This document shows positions 7,086 through 9,211 of a DNA stretch of 9,211 nucleotides, one piece after another. The stretch covers positions 1 to 9,211 of the forward strand of contig CAZBQE010000037.1 in the NCBI GenBank assembly GCA_964494005.1, read 5' to 3'. The notes under the pieces are model-generated. The model did not search any database and was not told the origin of the DNA. It saw only the letters and a program-made list of their open reading frames with translations. Positions within the stretch are counted from its first letter, which is position 1; every line of letters begins with the position of its first letter. This DNA comes from CAJBLF01 sp964494005 (lineage in GTDB: Bacteria > Patescibacteriota > Gracilibacteria > Absconditabacterales > Absconditicoccaceae). The translations under genes and the position numbers were made by a program.

Positions 7086-9211
7086 ATGAGCTTTACTAGC
7101 AAAAACCTCAATCACCCATCCAAAAGCGGAATGACCTTTCTCAAAGGCGCTACGCTGTTTTTTCTCGGGATGTCTGCTGTCATGTTTTTGACGCAAGCGT
7201 TTGAGATTGTACCTTCTGTCAGAAATGCTAAGCAATATATCCAAGAGATTATTTTCACGACAGATGGATATAGCGATTCTTCTCAAACCGTAACTATCGA
7301 TGGATCAGGTGGTAACGCATATTTTGCAGGAAAATTATGAATAGGTGTATCTGATCCAGATGCAAAATTACATATAAATAATGGTGGCTTGAAAATAACA
7401 GAAAGTGAATCTGATATAGACATCAATATAGATGATGGTTGGCCAAAAATTACATCAGAAAGTCGATTATTATGAGTGTACGATACAATAGATGATTCGG
7501 CCATATGATTTTATTCTATTAGTGATAAAGACTTATATCTATGAACCGATAGCAATGAAATAATACGTATAAAAACGGGCGGTAACGTTGGTATCGGAAC
7601 TACTACGCCATGATATGATCTCGATGTCGCAGGAACAGGAAGATTTGATGGAGTATGTATAGGAGCAGATTGTCGTACTACACGACCTACGGGGGGTACA
7701 GTAGTCGAAGTCGAAGGCGATTCTCTATGGAATACTGGTATAAGTAATGTGATATATTACAATAGCGGGAGAGTTGGTATCGGAACTGATACACCATGAT
7801 ATGATCTTGATGTTGATGGAACAGGAAGATTTAATAATTTACTGATAGTCAGTGGAACATCACCTATGATAAATCTTTCTAGTACACAAAATATGGAGCA
7901 ATTCGGAATACAGTTCAATGATTATTTATCAACTAATATATGATCGATTACTGCATTTACCTATAATTGGGGATGAACTACTACCTGATTTAGAATTTCA
8001 TCAAATAATGGATATCCGATATTGTTCAATACCAATTGAGACACGGAAAGAATGATAATCACAACAAGCGGTAATGTTGGTATCGGAACTACTACGCCAT
8101 GATATGCACTCGATGTCGCAGGAACGGGAAGTTTTGATGAAGTATGTATAGCATGAGAATGTATGACTACTTGGCCTACAGGAGGTATAGCAGTTAGTGG
8201 TGACTACTATCCTCTAGCGGGGAATAGTATATCCAATCCAGTAACAGGTGATTTCTATATGGACAACGGAACAGGTAGTTATACCCTAGAGATAGGTACA
8301 ACCAATATGATTGTGTGAACGCCTGCTGATGTGGAATGACCTATAATCTCTCCCGTATCTTATGTGCCTGGGATGTGACCGTTCCCTATAATGGTAACTA
8401 AATGATGGAATCTGTTTTTGGGTGAACCAGGACAAGATACACAAATGTTTATTACGAATGCTGATACTAATTTTTGAACAACATTCAAACAAAAACATGA
8501 TGAAGCTAAGTTTTCTATCGTTATTCAATCAGGTGGATTGATGTCATATGAATCCTCATTCGATTTCTTAAATGATGGAAGAATACAGGCACACCCAGAT
8601 CCGTCTTCTGTAATCTCTGATGACTGAGATTTCATAACCAAATGATACCTTGATGCTAATATCGATTCAACTCAATTTGTAACGATAGATACAGATCAAA
8701 TAATAACAGGTAACAAAGAATTCAAATGAAGTGTTTGGCTTAATTGACCTCGATCATCTACATTAACATGGCTACCTGGTGGTTGAAGTACATGATTTCA
8801 TTTTGATCAAGATGGTATCGAATATATTGGTTTTAGTTGTAGTGATTTCACTAATAATTCGTTGGTAAACAAATCTTGTATCGAAGCTATGATAACTTGA
8901 GCTTCGTTTGATTATCTACCGTTATCTGGTAACACAGAATGAACACAAATATCAGGAGATGTATATATTAAAGATGATAAAATTTTACATCGAGGAACTG
9001 CTGGCGGACGAGGATATATAAATGGTAATTCATATAGTCTATCAATTGCTCATAATGATACAGTTAACCAGCAAAATCCTAGCTTTCAATTAACTAATTG
9101 AAATGCTGTGATAGGGTATTCTGATTATGGTAATAGTATAACACGTACAGTAATATTAGGTGTGTCATGATTTGTTTATGCTGCTGATTATTCATGAAGT
9201 TATACTGCTAG
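7086..9211 (+). CDS. Large surface protein with tail-fibre-like repeat modules (3' end beyond window)
   Basis: An open frame of 708 codons with no TAA or TAG to the window edge, provided 28 UGA are read as Gly. Residues about 16-39 (MTFLKGATLFFLGMSAVMFL and following) form one hydrophobic segment after a short polar N-terminus, so a signal anchor or signal peptide is likely. The rest is Gly/Asn/Thr/Asp-rich and beta-prone, with several GNVGIGTTTPG-type modules of the kind found in phage tail fibres and fibrous bacterial surface proteins. The substrate or receptor cannot be read from the sequence. Five CGA codons occur (7464, 7683, 8751, 8991, 9009). ATG at 7086 is the first in frame after the leader; 7131 is an alternative start. 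Role in attachment to a host cell is inference from the CPR lifestyle. Phage origin is possible, but no other phage gene is nearby. Confidence 0.78.
7575..7697 (+). repeat. Fibre module, copy 2 (carries CGA)
   Basis: A 123-bp module encoding GGNVGIGTTTPGYDLDVAG, then TGRFDGVCIGADCRTT, then a CGA codon (7683-7685) and PTGG. It aligns codon for codon with 8064-8186, where the CGA column is TGG. A degenerate earlier copy (GKLGIGVSDPDAKLHI) lies at about 7329-7376. Confidence 0.9.
7761..7832 (+). repeat. Fibre module, copy 3 (short)
   Basis: Encodes SGRVGIGTDTPGYDLDVDGT then GRF, with UGA again for the Gly after TP. It lacks the C-rich ending (CIGADC / CIAGEC) of copies 2 and 4. Confidence 0.85.
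8064..8186 (+). repeat. Fibre module, copy 4 (carries TGG)
   Basis: A 123-bp module encoding SGNVGIGTTTPGYALDVAG, TGSFDEVCIAGECMTT, then TGG (8172-8174) and PTGG. Same length as copy 2 and highly similar at DNA level. Confidence 0.9.

Noticed and set aside
8286..8528. Minus-strand 80-codon frame inside the fibre gene
   Set aside because: Antisense to a continuous recoded plus-strand frame; no homology is recognisable.
1..9211. UGA as selenocysteine or occasional readthrough
   Set aside because: UGA is frequent, lies on Gly rather than Cys positions, and occurs in proteins that are not selenoproteins.
1..9211. tRNA or rRNA genes
   Set aside because: I saw no cloverleaf-like segment with GTTCRA-type T-arm or rRNA sequence in the intergenic regions, though I could not run a covariance search.

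Overview
This window comes from a low-GC, uncultivated Candidate Phyla Radiation bacterium of the Gracilibacteria/Absconditabacteria (SR1) group, most likely Absconditabacterales. The main reason is the genetic code. Every gene is interrupted by in-frame UGA at positions where its family has glycine. CGA codons, and one CGG, also sit where the families have tryptophan. UGA=Gly together with CGA/CGG=Trp is the combination reported for Absconditabacterales, as far as I recall. Read that way, the window holds four long, intact or edge-truncated genes rather than two dozen fragments. The two runs of N (10 and 100 bases) mark a draft metagenome assembly.

Layout: (1) 1-3146, minus strand: leuS, leucyl-tRNA synthetase, running off the left edge. 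It carries two in-frame foreign domains. One is a 468-bp DUF559/Vsr-like nuclease cassette bounded by 40-bp terminal inverted repeats, inside the CP1 editing domain. The other is an ASCH domain just after the QRYWGEP-type motif. A short heptamer-repeat tract is also translated as part of the enzyme. (2) 3301-4176, minus strand: rpoD/sigA, a compact primary sigma factor with a hairpin terminator overlapping its stop codon. (3) 4177-4656: a divergent intergenic region with overlapping back-to-back promoter-like sequences, a dyad, and long 7/14-bp tandem repeats interrupted by an assembly gap. (4) 4657-6810, plus strand: ftsK, the DNA translocase. (5) 6811-7085: terminator, possible promoter and more degenerate heptamers. 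(6) 7086-right edge, plus strand: a large membrane-anchored surface protein with tail-fibre-like GNVGIGTTTPG modules and 28 in-frame UGA codons.

The genes do not form one pathway. leuS, rpoD and ftsK are housekeeping genes (translation, transcription, chromosome segregation); the last gene is probably a cell-surface fibre or adhesin, which would suit an epibiotic or host-attached CPR cell. The features most worth attention are the double codon reassignment (visible inside one gene, where two copies of a repeat module carry CGA and TGG in the same column), the nuclease cassette in leuS, the ASCH insertion, and a family of heptamer repeats that sits in gene leaders and once inside a coding sequence. 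None of the four starts has a clear Shine-Dalgarno sequence.
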